The notes: a model not told the origin generated them from the letters alone. Counted from the stretch's first letter, positions 17,913-28,094 are shown. The stretch: DNA of 64,000 nucleotides from Enterobacter cloacae (GCA_014169315.1 AP022133.1:1054001-1118000), one strand, 5' to 3'. Numbers and translations are program-made.

Positions 17913-19442
17913 TTATGAATTTACCGTAATTGATGCTGTAGTGATTAAGTCAGATAGCTCGGTTTCGTTAAATAATCTTGCACGATAGCCCTCTGCAGGG
18001 AATTGAGGCGCGCCATCAGGTAGAGAAATAACATCATAGATGGTGGCAATCATATTACCGTTCACATCAGAGATAAAGAATGAACGGGCATGGTTAGTAA
18101 AAATAACGAAGTAATCATCATGGTCAAACACTCCCCCCATAAAATCGGTCCACTGGATGATGGGGGTAGTTGGCAGTTCAATCGGTGCATGAATTTCCAC
18201 TGCAGTTTTTGCTGCTAAGTCTACAGCATAGAATAGAATGCGAGCCGGAGGTGTTGAATAGGTATCGGTGGTTGGATCATCATTTATAGGGCGAATGACA
18301 GGGCTTCCATCTGCACCAACACAGGATCTATTATCAAAGACAGATAAAACAAATTTACCTACGGTAGGGTCGATATTTCCTGCAAATGCACTGTTATTAG
18401 TGATGCACACAGTGTGAGCACCATTTTCATAGTTAGTAATTCCGGTATTATCGATATGAGTAGTCGCTTGAATTGCCGGGAATTGAGGGTTGAAATTACC
18501 CGTGTCGATCGCCCACAAGATACTACCATCAACGATAGATACGCCAAAAGTTGTACTCGTGGTGCGAGAGTGCGCAATAATTGCTTCCTCATTGTTTGGA
18601 CTGCTTTGGATCCATGTGAGTGAATTCAAATGAACATCATTAGGTGTGTTGTTATTTAATATCTGAGAGCCGCTATATTCACTGGTATAGTTTTTTGCCC
18701 AAATCATTTTACCTGTCTGATCGTTGAACTTCAGGATACAGGAGTCTTGTGCCATCGTATTGCTTATTCGATTAGGACTATCGCTACCAAACATATAGAT
18801 ATCGCCTGCTGAGTCCCAGACTAAATCGTGAGTGTTTGAATAGTGATTGCCATTAGAATCACGCATGTCGAATTCAAAAATGACATTACCGAGAATGTCA
18901 ATTTTGAAAAAGCGTCGACCGTACCATGAAAAATCTTCATCGCTACCGGTATAAATGTAGCCATTGTGAATTCTCAACGGCTGGAGATGATAAACCGATA
19001 AAAAATTAAAACGCAGGTCACCGTTTTCATCGTAACCTCGGCCAGTTGATTGCATTAACCAACTATTTCCCCAGACAGATGTAAATAACGTAGGATCTGT
19101 TTGTTCAATATCGAGGTGGAAGATAACGGATGGATCATAGACCTGATCCACCGTGCTAACAGAGAATGGTTGGTTGTAAACCTCAGTTCCAGTTTCGTCC
19201 TTAAACACAACCTGGACGTTGTTGGCATATTGCGCGTAAAGGCCAATAACAGGGATTTTTATGGTTTGAGAAACGGCATAAATCAGATCCGATGTATAGG
19301 TAAAATCTACGCTGGTTGGGCTGGTTGTCCTTTTTGATACAGTGTAAGAATAACTTACTGGTGTATCTGAAGTAAAATAAATATATGCAGCGAGCTGATT
19401 GTCGGCCGGTGCAAGTTCAGTTTTAACATAAGTAATTGTCAT
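17913..19442 (-). CDS. Arylsulfotransferase (ASST)-like protein without signal peptide
   Basis: 509 residues, related to PAPS-independent aryl sulfotransferases (AssT), which move sulfate between phenols. After an N-terminal beta-sandwich (about 1-100) comes a propeller region. His205 in THDLVWD, His271 in VHLNS, Arg293 in HSR and His343 in GAHTV are placed like the catalytic His252, His356, Arg374 and His436 of uropathogenic E. coli ASST; FDNRSC follows at 369-374. Known ASST enzymes are periplasmic with a cleaved signal and DsbL/DsbI partners; here the start MTITYVKTEL (ATG 19442, ribosome binding site AAAGGAATTC) has no signal and no dsbLI lies nearby. Upstream genes encode a holin and a peptidoglycan endopeptidase, which may provide export. 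AT-rich compared with flanking core genes. Confidence 0.75.
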   Translation of the reverse strand: MTITYVKTELAPADNQLAAYIYFTSDTPVSYSYTVSKRTTSPTSVDFTYTSDLIYAVSQTIKIPVIGLYAQYANNVQVVFKDETGTEVYNQPFSVSTVDQVYDPSVIFHLDIEQTDPTLFTSVWGNSWLMQSTGRGYDENGDLRFNFLSVYHLQPLRIHNGYIYTGSDEDFSWYGRRFFKIDILGNVIFEFDMRDSNGNHYSNTHDLVWDSAGDIYMFGSDSPNRISNTMAQDSCILKFNDQTGKMIWAKNYTSEYSGSQILNNNTPNDVHLNSLTWIQSSPNNEEAIIAHSRTTSTTFGVSIVDGSILWAIDTGNFNPQFPAIQATTHIDNTGITNYENGAHTVCITNNSAFAGNIDPTVGKFVLSVFDNRSCVGADGSPVIRPINDDPTTDTYSTPPARILFYAVDLAAKTAVEIHAPIELPTTPIIQWTDFMGGVFDHDDYFVIFTNHARSFFISDVNGNMIATIYDVISLPDGAPQFPAEGYRARLFNETELSDLITTASITVNS

Positions 19443-19669
19443 GATTGAATTCCTTTTTGGTTCGTAAAATATTTTTGTCAGGGCAGCACGATGTCGCCAA
19501 TAAAAATAGCGAGCTGTTTTGACAGTGTGCAATAACCTTACCGTGAAGATAATATATTGCCTTTGGTTGTTTATTGAAAAATAAGATGAATATAATCTGG
19601 TTTTATAATTCTCCTTTTTCTATACTGGCTGCGTAAACAGCGATAGGTGTAATCGTTTTTTAGATACTC

Positions 19670-20056
19670 TTAAGGATACATTTTTCGTGAGAGTTGAAAA
19701 TGAACGCCATCCTTTATTTCCGTCCAGTTACCTCCCCACTCAACATCAACATTCAACTCACGGGCCGCCTGAAACACAGCTGTTGCAATTGTCTGGTAAT
19801 GTTTAAACTCCCATGACGCCGTACCATTGATAACTGCGAATATATCAACGGCATGCCCCGTTAAATGTCTGCTTTTCGACGTTAATGATTTTCCTGATGC
19901 CAGTAGCTCAAGTTGCCGTTTTTGGGTTCTTAACCCTTCTGAAATACCGAAATCAATCGGTGATAATTTCAATGCTTTTCTCATTACATCAGAAAGATCC
20001 TTATGTACACCTTTAAGATTCCTTTCAGTAGTCTTACTGAATTCATGATTTATCAT
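19670..20056 (-). CDS. M15-family L-Ala-D-Glu-type endopeptidase (endolysin/ChiX-like)
   Basis: 128-residue peptidoglycan peptidase of the M15 (VanY/T5 endolysin) group. Zinc ligands are His64 and Asp71 in SRHLTGHAVD and His119 in DGVHF, with the substrate-site segment ISEGLRTQKRQ. There is no signal peptide, so it needs a holin to reach the wall. Start ATG 20056 is in the last 14 bases of the holin gene, after TCTGGAGAG. The same fold is found in phage lysis modules and in ChiX of the Serratia chitinase secretion operon. Confidence 0.85.
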   Translation of the reverse strand: MINHEFSKTTERNLKGVHKDLSDVMRKALKLSPIDFGISEGLRTQKRQLELLASGKSLTSKSRHLTGHAVDIFAVINGTASWEFKHYQTIATAVFQAARELNVDVEWGGNWTEIKDGVHFQLSRKMYP

Positions 20057-20369
20057 TATTCTCTCCAGAGATTTTCTTCCAGTAATAATTAAGGGCGACA
20101 ACGCCCATTGCACCTGATATACCACTAACCGCAAGCGAAGTATGAAATACTGTTCCGAGACTTTGTGACATCAATCCAGCAAGTACGCCGGTAAATCCTG
20201 ACACGATAATTTGTGCCAATGCCGCGAATAAATTTCTTCCCGACTGACCAGACTTAACGTCAAGGAGATATCTAACAAGACCTCCCCATGCGCCGAATAA
20301 TATTATGTAGATCCAGCTAAAAAATGCATTTAATGATGGGTCTTTCCATGGCAAAACAATTACCTCCAT
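20043..20369 (-). CDS. Holin (LydA/class III-like small membrane protein)
   Basis: 108 residues with three hydrophobic segments (about 14-33, 46-66 and 76-95) and a charged C-terminus KKISGENNDKS, as in phage holins of the LydA type. It would make inner-membrane lesions that let the adjacent endopeptidase out. The reading frame overlaps the endopeptidase start by 14 bases, so the two are translationally coupled. No other phage genes (spanins, integrase, structural genes) are near, which argues against a complete lysis module of a prophage. Confidence 0.8.
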   Translation of the reverse strand: MEVIVLPWKDPSLNAFFSWIYIILFGAWGGLVRYLLDVKSGQSGRNLFAALAQIIVSGFTGVLAGLMSQSLGTVFHTSLAVSGISGAMGVVALNYYWKKISGENNDKS

Positions 20370-20448
20370 AGATTTTTTAAGTAAAAAATTTTACCGCATG
20401 ATGAGATTACTTTTTCGTAAAAAGCTATATGCATGTGCTATGCAGTAA

Positions 20449-20490
20449 ATAATAAACGTTGAGCAACCCTGTTTCGTGATGGATGTCACA
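20449..20490 (-). promoter_or_regulatory. Predicted class II CRP promoter of the holin operon
   Basis: The sequence TGTGA-CATCCA-TCACG (minus strand, 20490-20475) differs from the CRP consensus TGTGA-N6-TCACA by one base. TATTAT at 20454-20449 is a possible -10 element, which places the CRP site near -41, the class II position. The holin ATG at 20369 is about 70 bases further on. This is a prediction from spacing and consensus only. Confidence 0.5.
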
Positions 20491-20607
20491 CGGAATGCAA
20501 TTAATAGATTTTGTCGATCAATTTTGGTGAAATGATAGTTATGTATTATTGATGGTGAAGATTATATTTAGTAGTGGAATACATAAGAGAGAGCAGGGGG
20601 AGAGGGG

Positions 20608-20637
20608 GTAACCCGATAGTGCGAGGACTACCGGGTT
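20608..20637 (-). terminator. Hairpin after ybcJ
   Basis: AACCCGATAG...CTACCGGGTT forms a stem with one mismatch just past the ybcJ stop on the minus strand. The following tract is C-rich, so termination strength is uncertain. Confidence 0.5.
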
Positions 20638-20648
20638 GGGGGTGGGAA

Positions 20649-20861
20649 TTATGCTGTAACCGTAACGCTCTGTCCTTCAAAGCTCACGGTCTGACCTGCG
20701 ACAATCTTACAGCGCTTGCGGGTTTCCACCGCGCCGTCGACTTTGACCAGCCCATCCGCGATCGCGATTTTCGCCTGCGCGCCACTTTCGCTCCAGCCTT
20801 CCAGCTTGAGCAGATCGCACAGCTCAACGTGCGGGTGTTTACCTAAAGAAAAATTGGCCAT
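20649..20861 (-). CDS. ybcJ: YbcJ, small S4-domain RNA-binding protein
   Basis: 70-residue protein nearly identical to E. coli YbcJ. It is almost entirely an S4-like RNA-binding fold: LCDLLKLEGWSESGAQAKIAIADGLVKVDGAVETRKRCKI. The cellular RNA target is not established. The start at 20861 (MANFSLGKHPH) matches E. coli; folD stops 2 bases upstream, so they share an operon. Confidence 0.93.
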   Translation of the reverse strand: MANFSLGKHPHVELCDLLKLEGWSESGAQAKIAIADGLVKVDGAVETRKRCKIVAGQTVSFEGQSVTVTA

Positions 20862-20863
20862 TT

Positions 20864-21730
20864 TTACGCGTCCTCTACGTCGTGATACTCCTCGCACGCC
20901 TGCAAGGTATTCTGAATCAATGTTGCTACGGTCATCGGGCCAACACCGCCCGGTACTGGGGTGATGTAAGACGCACGCGCTGCGGCATCTTCGTAAACCA
21001 CGTCGCCGACAACCTTGCCGCTTTCCAGACGGTTAATTCCGACGTCCACGACAATCGCACCCTCTTTAATCCACTCACCTGGAATAAAGCCTGGTTTACC
21101 CACTGCGACGATCAGCAGATCGGCGTTTTCTACGTGGTGACGCAGGTTTTTGGTGAAGCGGTGGGTCACGGTGGTGGTGCAGCCAGCCAGCAGCAACTCC
21201 ATGCTCATCGGGCGGCCAACGATGTTGGATGCACCAATGACAACGGCGTTCAGGCCGTAGGTGTCGATGTTGTAGCGCTCCAGCAACGTGACGATCCCGC
21301 GAGGGGTGCACGGACGCAGGCGCGGTGCACGCTGGCACAGGCGACCCACGTTATACGGGTGGAAACCGTCGACATCTTTGTCTGGTGCAATACGCTCCAG
21401 CACCTTCACGTTGTCGATGCCCGCAGGCAGCGGCAACTGAACCAGAATGCCGTCGATTGCTTTATCGGCATTCAGGGTGTCAATCAGCTCAAGCAGTTCT
21501 GCTTCGCTGGTGGTTTCGGGCAGATCGTAGGAGCGGGAGACAAAACCCACTTCTTCACACGCTTTGCGCTTGCTGCCGACATAAATCTGCGATGCCGGGT
21601 TGCTACCAACCAGCACAACAGCCAACCCTGGGGCTCGTTTTCCGGCCGCTCTGCGCGCCTTCACTTTTTCCGCAACCTCAGAGCGCACCTGCTGCGCAAT
21701 CGTTTTACCGTCAATAATCTTTGCTGCCAT
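20864..21730 (-). CDS. folD: FolD, methylenetetrahydrofolate dehydrogenase/cyclohydrolase
   Basis: Bifunctional one-carbon enzyme interconverting 5,10-methylene-THF, 5,10-methenyl-THF and 10-formyl-THF. Motifs include the catalytic Lys in [21 protein letters not shown], and the NADP-binding [24 protein letters not shown] closes the active site. Length 288 equals that of E. coli. First gene of the folD-ybcJ unit. Confidence 0.96.
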   Translation of the reverse strand: MAAKIIDGKTIAQQVRSEVAEKVKARRAAGKRAPGLAVVLVGSNPASQIYVGSKRKACEEVGFVSRSYDLPETTSEAELLELIDTLNADKAIDGILVQLPLPAGIDNVKVLERIAPDKDVDGFHPYNVGRLCQRAPRLRPCTPRGIVTLLERYNIDTYGLNAVVIGASNIVGRPMSMELLLAGCTTTVTHRFTKNLRHHVENADLLIVAVGKPGFIPGEWIKEGAIVVDVGINRLESGKVVGDVVYEDAAARASYITPVPGGVGPMTVATLIQNTLQACEEYHDVEDA

Positions 21731-22039
21731 CAGAGAGAAGATTCCGTCTGTAACGTTTGAAAGGGGGATTGCCTATATTTTGTCAGAAGCGAGCGCCGCT
21801 GTCAGTCACCCTTTGCGAGATTTCCACAACTGGCTGCAAAACCCCTGGTTTTGACATGGTCAATTTCCTAGGCGGGATTAGGATGTGGCCTGGTGAAATG
21901 GCAGCGTTTTGACATATTTTAATATTCGTTCCTGAGCTACTTTGTCTCCTCCGAAATAAGCTTTCAATTAATCGATTGAACGTATTTCTTATTCCCGGTT
22001 TTTCGCGGGAAGGGTTATTTACATTTTAAAGGAATAGAC
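21731..22039 (+). promoter_or_regulatory. Regulatory region upstream of fimA
   Basis: 309 bases without a gene. TTCAAT-TAATCG-ATTGAA at about 21964-21981 is a perfect spaced palindrome, and TTCCCG/CGGGAA in the leader (about 21992-22011) can form a hairpin just before fimA. No invertible fimS-type segment with flanking repeats is visible, which fits a Salmonella-like system controlled by FimZ/FimY and not by inversion. Confidence 0.5.
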
Positions 22040-22603
22040 ATGAAATTCAGCAATATTGCATCTACCGTTGTTGCCGCTCTGGCCCTGGTCGCGGGTGCCG
22101 CTCATGCAGAAGATACTACTACGCCCGTTTCCGTTAATGGCGGTACCGTGCATTTTAAAGGTGAATTAGTGAATGCCGCGTGCTCTGTTAATACGGCATC
22201 TTCTGAACAGACGGTTAATCTGGGTCAGTACCGTACCGCGAAATTCACCAAAGTGGGCGACACGACCTCCAATATTCCATTCACTATCGAACTGAATGAT
22301 TGTGATCCACTGGTAGCAAAAACTGCCGCTGTTGCTTTCACCGGTCAGATTGATGCGACCGATAAAACCCTGCTGGCGGTATCCTCTGGCAGCAACGACA
22401 ACGCCGCGAAAGGCGTGGGTATCGAGATCCTCGACAGCAAATCCAGCACGCTGACACCGGATGGCGCGACCTTCTCTGCCGCACAGAACCTGATTGAAGG
22501 CACCAACACCCTGAACTTCACCGCGCGTTATAAATCCACGGCGGCAACTGCCGAGCCAGGCCAGGCGAACGCGGACGCCACTTTCGTAATGAAATACGAA
22601 TAA
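22040..22603 (+). CDS. fimA: FimA, major type 1 fimbrial subunit
   Basis: 187-residue pilin. Signal peptide of about 23 residues ([11 protein letters not shown]). The pilin fold has conserved Cys in VNAACSVN and ELNDCDP, predicted to form the disulfide, a donor strand region after the signal ([16 protein letters not shown]), and a C-terminal ATFVMKYE beta-zipper for chaperone binding. First gene of fimAICDHF, with AAAGGAATAGAC before the ATG. Confidence 0.92.
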   Translation: MKFSNIASTVVAALALVAGAAHAEDTTTPVSVNGGTVHFKGELVNAACSVNTASSEQTVNLGQYRTAKFTKVGDTTSNIPFTIELNDCDPLVAKTAAVAFTGQIDATDKTLLAVSSGSNDNAAKGVGIEILDSKSSTLTPDGATFSAAQNLIEGTNTLNFTARYKSTAATAEPGQANADATFVMKYE

Positions 22604-22671
22604 TTCCTCTGCACAGGGATGTTTAGGCCTCAGGGATGAGGCCCGTCATACGCTAATGCCAGGAACGAAGG

Positions 22672-23214
22672 ATGACAAGGATCGGGAAACTGCTGCTAGC
22701 CCTTACGATGGCTCAACCAGTATTCGCACATACCGTAGTGATCGACGGCGGCAAGGTTCACATCAGAGGTGAGCTGGTCAACGGTGGGGGCGCCGTGGCT
22801 CCTGACAGCCAGAGTATGCGTATCGATATGGGGCAGTACCGGACCAATTCCTTTTCCGGCGTGGGCAGCTTTTCAACGGTCAACGTACCTTTTACCGTAC
22901 GGCTGCTGGACTGCAGCGTGGATGTCTCGCGCACCGTAGGGATCCAGTTCCAGGGCGTCACGCCGGCGGAAGATCCACAGGTTTTTCTGGCGACATCACG
23001 GCCTGGTGAAACGCCCGTGAGCAGCGGTGTTGGGTTGGCACTTTTTGACGAACAGCAACGCCAGATTATCCCGAACGCGACGGCGGTCAGCTGGTTGCCC
23101 ATCAATACCCAGGAGCTCGCGTTTCATTTTAGCGCCCGCTATCGGGCTATTTCCGAACACCTCGTGCCAGGCAATATTCAGTCAGATGTCTGGTTCACGT
23201 TGATTTATCCATAA
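22672..23214 (+). CDS. fimI: FimI, minor fimbrial protein
   Basis: 180 residues with a signal peptide ending near VFAH, then a pilin domain starting [15 protein letters not shown] and ending WFTLIYP. It parallels FimA, including MGQYRTNSF, but the first pilin Cys is missing: VNGGGAVAP replaces VNAACSVN, while the second Cys (LLDCSVD) remains. FimI in related organisms is thought to stop or anchor the pilus. Position between fimA and fimC matches Salmonella. Confidence 0.85.
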   Translation: MTRIGKLLLALTMAQPVFAHTVVIDGGKVHIRGELVNGGGAVAPDSQSMRIDMGQYRTNSFSGVGSFSTVNVPFTVRLLDCSVDVSRTVGIQFQGVTPAEDPQVFLATSRPGETPVSSGVGLALFDEQQRQIIPNATAVSWLPINTQELAFHFSARYRAISEHLVPGNIQSDVWFTLIYP

Positions 23215-23257
23215 CGCCTTCTACGCCTGCGAACATATTATTAAAGGTATTGTTGTG

Positions 23258-23950
23258 ATGAACTCCCTAATTAAGCCAGGACTGATTTTATCTTTTATTT
23301 TGCTGATGGTTTCTGCTTCCGCCAGTGCCTCCGGTGGTATTGCACTGGGGGCCACGCGCGTGATTTATCCGGCAGACGCGAAACAAACTTCGCTGGCGAT
23401 CACCAACAGCAATAAGCAAGAGCGCTATTTAATTAATGCGTGGATTGAGAATGCCAATGGGCAAAAGGAAAAAACCTTTGCCGTCACGCCACCCTTGTTT
23501 GTCAGCGAGCCGGACAGCGAGAACACATTGCGCATTATTTATGCCGGTCCGGCGTTGCCCACTGACCGTGAATCGCTCTTCTTTATGAACGTGAAGGCGA
23601 TCCCGTCAGTGAGTAAAACGAAAATGGAGGACAACAACGTCCTCCAGCTGGCGATTTTGTCGCGCATCAAGCTGTTCGTACGCCCGAATAAACTGGCGAT
23701 GCAGCCGGAAGAAGCGTTGTCTCAACTGCGCTTTGAGCGTGTCGGCAACCACCTTAAGGTGAGTAATGCCTCGCCATATTACATCACGCTGGTCAACCTG
23801 AAGCTGGGCGGTAAGGCTCTGGACAACCTGATGATTGCGCCTAAAAACTCGGCGCAGCAGGTGCTGCCGGATGCGGCAAGCGGCACGCTTTCCTGGCAGA
23901 GCGTGAATGACTACGGCGCGATTACGCCGGCGCGCAGCGTCAATCTGTGA
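23258..23950 (+). CDS. fimC: FimC, periplasmic pilus chaperone
   Basis: 230-residue PapD-type chaperone that folds fimbrial subunits by donor-strand complementation. Signal peptide of about 25 residues ([11 protein letters not shown]), N-terminal domain with [22 protein letters not shown], and the subunit-binding strand ENNVLQ-like segment [20 protein letters not shown]. Start ATG 23258 follows a GTG; either gives a valid signal. The stop overlaps the potential GTG start region of fimD. Confidence 0.92.
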   Translation: MNSLIKPGLILSFILLMVSASASASGGIALGATRVIYPADAKQTSLAITNSNKQERYLINAWIENANGQKEKTFAVTPPLFVSEPDSENTLRIIYAGPALPTDRESLFFMNVKAIPSVSKTKMEDNNVLQLAILSRIKLFVRPNKLAMQPEEALSQLRFERVGNHLKVSNASPYYITLVNLKLGGKALDNLMIAPKNSAQQVLPDAASGTLSWQSVNDYGAITPARSVNL

Positions 23951-23964
23951 TCAGAGACAGGGCG

Positions 23965-26532
23965 ATGAACAATCACCACGGGCGTTACTGCCCGGTAGCA
24001 CTGGCGCTGATGGCAGCGCTCTGGCCGCAAACTGGCTGGAGCGAAAGCTACTTCAACCCCGCATTTCTCTCCGACGACACCGCTAACGTGGCGGATTTAT
24101 CGCGTTTTGAACAAGGACACCTGCAGGCTCCAGGCATCTATCGCGTGGATCTCTGGCGTAATGATGAGTTTATTGCCACTCAGGATGTGCGCTTTGAGCA
24201 GGCGACTGATGATACGTCACCGGTTGCGGGTGGGCTAACGCCGTGCATCACGCGCGCGATGCTGGACCGCTTTGGCGTCAATATTGCGGCGTTTCCTGAG
24301 CTGGCAAACACCAGGGGCGACACCTGTATCCCACTGAAGACGGCTATTCCCGGCAGCGTGGTGGCGTTCAATTTTGCCTCGCAGCGCCTTAATATCAGCC
24401 TGCCGCAGGTGGCAATGCAGAACAGCGCCCGCGGTTACATTCCCCCCGAACAGTGGGATGAAGGCATCCCTGCCGCACTGTTGAATTACAGCTTCACCGG
24501 CAACCGGGGGAGCGAGGACGACAGCTATTACCTGAACCTGCAAAGCGGGCTGAACTATGGTGCCTGGCGGTTACGCAATAATGGCGCATGGCGTTACACG
24601 CAAAACAACGGACAGCGGAACAGCAGCTGGCAGAATATTGGTACCTGGGCGCAGCGCACCGTGATCCCACTCAAAAGCGAGCTGGTACTGGGCGACAGCA
24701 ATACCGGGAATGATGTTTTCGACAGCGTTGGTTTTCGCGGCGGGCGACTCTACTCCTCCGACAATATGTACCCGGACAGTCTGCAAGGCTACGCGCCAAC
24801 CGTGCGCGGTATCGCCCGCACGCCAGCAAAAGTGGTCGTTCGTCAGAACGGTTATGTCATTTATCAGAGCTATGTTCAGCCCGGTGCGTTTGCTATTACC
24901 GATCTGAACCCGACCTCCTCAAGCGGTGACCTGGAGGTGACGGTCGAAGAGAAGGATGGTAGCCAGCAACGCTATACCGTGCCGTACTCCACCGTGCCAT
25001 TGCTACAACGTGAGGGACGCTGGAAATATGACCTGGTGGCGGGGGACTACCGCAGCGGTAATAGCGAGCAGGATACGCCGTTCTTCACTCAGGGCACGTT
25101 GATTGCCGGCATAGCCGATGGCTACTCGCTTTACGGTGGTACACAGCTGGCGTCGCGCTATACCGCGCTGGCCATCGGTGCCGGGAAAAATCTCGGTGAC
25201 TGGGGCGCGGTTTCCCTCGATCTCACCCACGCCCGCAGCCAGCTCGCGGACGACAGCCGCCATGAAGGCCAGTCGCTGCGTTTCCTCTACGCGAAGTCAC
25301 TTAACGGATTCGGAACCAACTTCCAGCTGCTGGGCTATCGCTACTCCACGAAAGGGTTCTATACCCTGGACGATGTGGCCTGGCGCTCAATGGAAGGTTA
25401 TCAGTATGGCGATAGCCAGGATGATGACGGCGTGCCGGATGTACAGAGTTATCACAACCTGACGTGGAATAAGAAAGGGCGTTTCCAGCTCAATATTTCC
25501 CAGTCGCTGGGGGATTACGGTTCGGTGTATCTCTCTGGCAGCCAGCAGAGCTACTGGGGAACCAGCGAGTCGAACGTCTGGTATCAGCTGGGTTACGCGG
25601 GCGGCGTGCAGGGGATCAACTACTCCGTGTCCTGGTCGTGGAACAAGTCCGTGGGGATCGACGGTACGGACAGGATCGCGTCGTTTAACGTCTCTGTACC
25701 GTTCAGTCTGTTTACCCGCCACGGTTATCGCCGCGATAACGCGATCGACAGAGCCTACGCCACGGCGTCGGCAAGCCGTAATAGTGACGGTGACACCAGC
25801 TGGCAGACCGGGGTCAGCGGGACGCTGCTTGACGATCGTAACCTGAACTACAGCGTCACGCAGGGGCACACCAGTAATAACGGTGCAAGCGGCAGTGCCA
25901 GTGCCAACTGGCAGGCGACCTACGGTACGCTGGGCGCGGGGTATAACTACTCGCGCGATCAGCACGATCTCAACTGGCAGCTTTCTGGTGGCGTGGTGGG
26001 CCATGCCGATGGCATAACCTTCAGCCAGCCACTGGGTGATACCAACGTGTTGATCAAAGCTCCGGGGGCAACAGGCGTCAGCGTGGAAAACCAGACCGGG
26101 GTGAAAACGGACTGGCGGGGTTATGCGGTGATGCCGTATGCCACGGTCTACCGTTACAACCGCGTAGCGCTGGATACCAACACCATGAGTAACAACACCG
26201 ACATCGAAAACAACGTGAGCAGCGTGGTACCGACCAAAGGCGCGCTGGTGCGTGCCAGCTTCGATACCCGCATTGGCGTGCGCGCTTTGCTGACGGTGAA
26301 GCGCGGTAACCAGCCGGTACCGTTTGGTGCCGTAGTGCGCGAAACCCAAAGCGGCGTGACCAGCATGGTGGGAGATGACGGACAAATTTATTTAAGCGGG
26401 CTACCGCTGGAAGGTGAACTGTTGATTCAGTGGGGCAACGGGATGCAGTCCCAGTGTCGTGCGCACTATCGCTTACCGCCTGAAAGCCAGAGCCAGGCCA
26501 TTACCCTGGCGGGGGCAAGCTGTGATCGCTAA
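23965..26532 (+). CDS. fimD: FimD, outer-membrane usher
   Basis: 855-residue usher that recruits chaperone-subunit complexes and extrudes the pilus. Signal peptide ends about residue 27 (TGWSES). The N-terminal domain begins [23 protein letters not shown], the barrel has [28 protein letters not shown] (plug region), and the C-terminal domain ends GASCDR with paired Cys. ATG 23965 is preferred over the GTG at 23947 since it has a purine-rich AGAGACAGGG site. Confidence 0.93.
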   Translation: MNNHHGRYCPVALALMAALWPQTGWSESYFNPAFLSDDTANVADLSRFEQGHLQAPGIYRVDLWRNDEFIATQDVRFEQATDDTSPVAGGLTPCITRAMLDRFGVNIAAFPELANTRGDTCIPLKTAIPGSVVAFNFASQRLNISLPQVAMQNSARGYIPPEQWDEGIPAALLNYSFTGNRGSEDDSYYLNLQSGLNYGAWRLRNNGAWRYTQNNGQRNSSWQNIGTWAQRTVIPLKSELVLGDSNTGNDVFDSVGFRGGRLYSSDNMYPDSLQGYAPTVRGIARTPAKVVVRQNGYVIYQSYVQPGAFAITDLNPTSSSGDLEVTVEEKDGSQQRYTVPYSTVPLLQREGRWKYDLVAGDYRSGNSEQDTPFFTQGTLIAGIADGYSLYGGTQLASRYTALAIGAGKNLGDWGAVSLDLTHARSQLADDSRHEGQSLRFLYAKSLNGFGTNFQLLGYRYSTKGFYTLDDVAWRSMEGYQYGDSQDDDGVPDVQSYHNLTWNKKGRFQLNISQSLGDYGSVYLSGSQQSYWGTSESNVWYQLGYAGGVQGINYSVSWSWNKSVGIDGTDRIASFNVSVPFSLFTRHGYRRDNAIDRAYATASASRNSDGDTSWQTGVSGTLLDDRNLNYSVTQGHTSNNGASGSASANWQATYGTLGAGYNYSRDQHDLNWQLSGGVVGHADGITFSQPLGDTNVLIKAPGATGVSVENQTGVKTDWRGYAVMPYATVYRYNRVALDTNTMSNNTDIENNVSSVVPTKGALVRASFDTRIGVRALLTVKRGNQPVPFGAVVRETQSGVTSMVGDDGQIYLSGLPLEGELLIQWGNGMQSQCRAHYRLPPESQSQAITLAGASCDR

Positions 26533-26542
26533 CAGGAACCCA

Positions 26543-27550
26543 ATGATGAACATTTTCCGCAACGTAGCCGGTGTTGCCCTGCTGTGTGGCGCGCTGCCCG
26601 CGTGGGCGACGGTGTGCCAGAATTCGAATGGCGTCGCGAAGGACATCTCGTATGACCTCTCAAACGTTTTTAACAGCTCCAACAACAAACCGGGCCAAAT
26701 TATCACCCTGGCGCAAAAATCCGGGATGGTGGGGGTCAGCGCGATTTGCCCGAAGGGAACCACCGGAAAATCGACTATGCGTAGTTATGTCACCGATCTA
26801 CCTGTTACGACGGAGATCGACAGCTATAAGTATGTGCAGCTCAACGACTACCTTGACGGTGCAATGCAGATCCACGATGACTTCGCAGGCACGTTCTACC
26901 CGCCAGCAAGTTACATCCAGATGGGGCAGCACCCCAACGTGCCGAACAACAAGGCATTTCCGGTCACAGATTCAAAGCTGGTCTTTCGCCTGAGGGTGAC
27001 GCGGCGGTTTATCAACATGGTGGTGATCCCACAGCAGACCATGTTCCGGGTGTATGTCACCACCACGTCGTCCGATCCGCTTAACACGCCGGTGTATACC
27101 ATCAGCTACAGCGGGACGATTCAGGTTCCGCAAAGCTGTGAGGTTAATGCCGGCAGGGTCGTCGAGTTTGATTTTGGCGACATTGGAGCCTCACTGTTCA
27201 GCCAGGCCGGAGCTGGAAACCGCCCTCAGAAGGTTTCGCCACAAACTAAAACCATCGCCATCAAATGCACCAACGTAGAGGCTAATGCTTACCTGACGAT
27301 GCGAATCGAAGCCGAAAAAGTCTCTGGTAATGCGCTGGTATCGGATAACGCCGATCTGGGGTTTGTGGTTGCTAACGAAAGTGGTACACCGCTCATCCCC
27401 AACAACCTGACCAGCAAAATACCGTTCCGTCTGGATGATAGCGCCCAGGCACAGGTGGCGATCCGCGCCTGGCCGGTCAGCATCACGGGTAACAAGCCTA
27501 AGGAAGGACGTTTCTCCTCTCGCGGTTATCTGCGCGTGGATTACGATTAA
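26543..27550 (+). CDS. fimH: FimH, tip adhesin
   Basis: 335 residues, the length of Salmonella FimH. Signal peptide ends ALPAWA; the lectin domain starts TVCQNSNG and covers about residues 24-190; the pilin domain follows (GTIQVPQSCEVNAGRVVEFDFGDI) and ends RGYLRVDYD. Expected to bind mannosylated host or environmental glycans; fine specificity is not predictable. The start after AACAGGAACCC is chosen at 26543. Confidence 0.88.
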   Translation: MMNIFRNVAGVALLCGALPAWATVCQNSNGVAKDISYDLSNVFNSSNNKPGQIITLAQKSGMVGVSAICPKGTTGKSTMRSYVTDLPVTTEIDSYKYVQLNDYLDGAMQIHDDFAGTFYPPASYIQMGQHPNVPNNKAFPVTDSKLVFRLRVTRRFINMVVIPQQTMFRVYVTTTSSDPLNTPVYTISYSGTIQVPQSCEVNAGRVVEFDFGDIGASLFSQAGAGNRPQKVSPQTKTIAIKCTNVEANAYLTMRIEAEKVSGNALVSDNADLGFVVANESGTPLIPNNLTSKIPFRLDDSAQAQVAIRAWPVSITGNKPKEGRFSSRGYLRVDYD

Positions 27551-27559
27551 GGAGGCGAG

Positions 27560-28084
27560 ATGAACATCTGGAGTCGATCCCTTGCGGCGCTGGTGCTGTT
27601 AGTGCTTAACACACACGCGCAGGCTGTCACTGCGCTGGGGGAAATCAATATCGAGTTGTATGGCAACATCGTCGATTTCACCTGCGTGGCAGAAGGCAGT
27701 GACAGCGATAAAACCGTCACGCTGGGTACCTGGCCGACAAAACAGCTCAGCACGGCGGGAAGCCGGACGCAGCCCGTTCCGTTTACGCTGAAACTGACCG
27801 GATGCCCGCCGGGTTCAGCATCCATCACCTTTTCGGGTAAAGCTGAAGGAAGCGATAATAGTCTGCTGGCGCTGAATGATGCCAGTGCAGCCCGCAATGT
27901 TGCCGTGGAGATCCGCGACAGAGATAAAACTCGCCTGGCATTGCAGCAGGCCAGTCAGGCGGTTGCCGTTGATGCCGGGGGAAATGCAGAGTTGTCATTT
28001 TATGCTAATTATATTGCCACGGCAGATAACCCGCAGCCAGGTAGAGCCGATGCGGATGCTACTTTTATGATTAATTATAATTAG
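27560..28084 (+). CDS. fimF: FimF, minor fimbrial tip subunit
   Basis: 174-residue pilin adaptor. Signal peptide ends THAQA; Cys in VDFTCVAEG and LTGCPPGS form the pilin disulfide; the C-terminus ATFMINYN is the chaperone-binding strand. The start follows TAAGGAGGCGAG 9 bases after fimH. Last gene of the structural operon. Confidence 0.88.
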   Translation: MNIWSRSLAALVLLVLNTHAQAVTALGEINIELYGNIVDFTCVAEGSDSDKTVTLGTWPTKQLSTAGSRTQPVPFTLKLTGCPPGSASITFSGKAEGSDNSLLALNDASAARNVAVEIRDRDKTRLALQQASQAVAVDAGGNAELSFYANYIATADNPQPGRADADATFMINYN

Positions 28085-28094
28085 AACTGACCGC

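Noticed and set aside
21731..22039. Invertible fimS-type promoter element
   Set aside because: No flanking short inverted repeats with adjacent fimB/fimE recombinase genes; the cluster follows the FimZ/FimY type.
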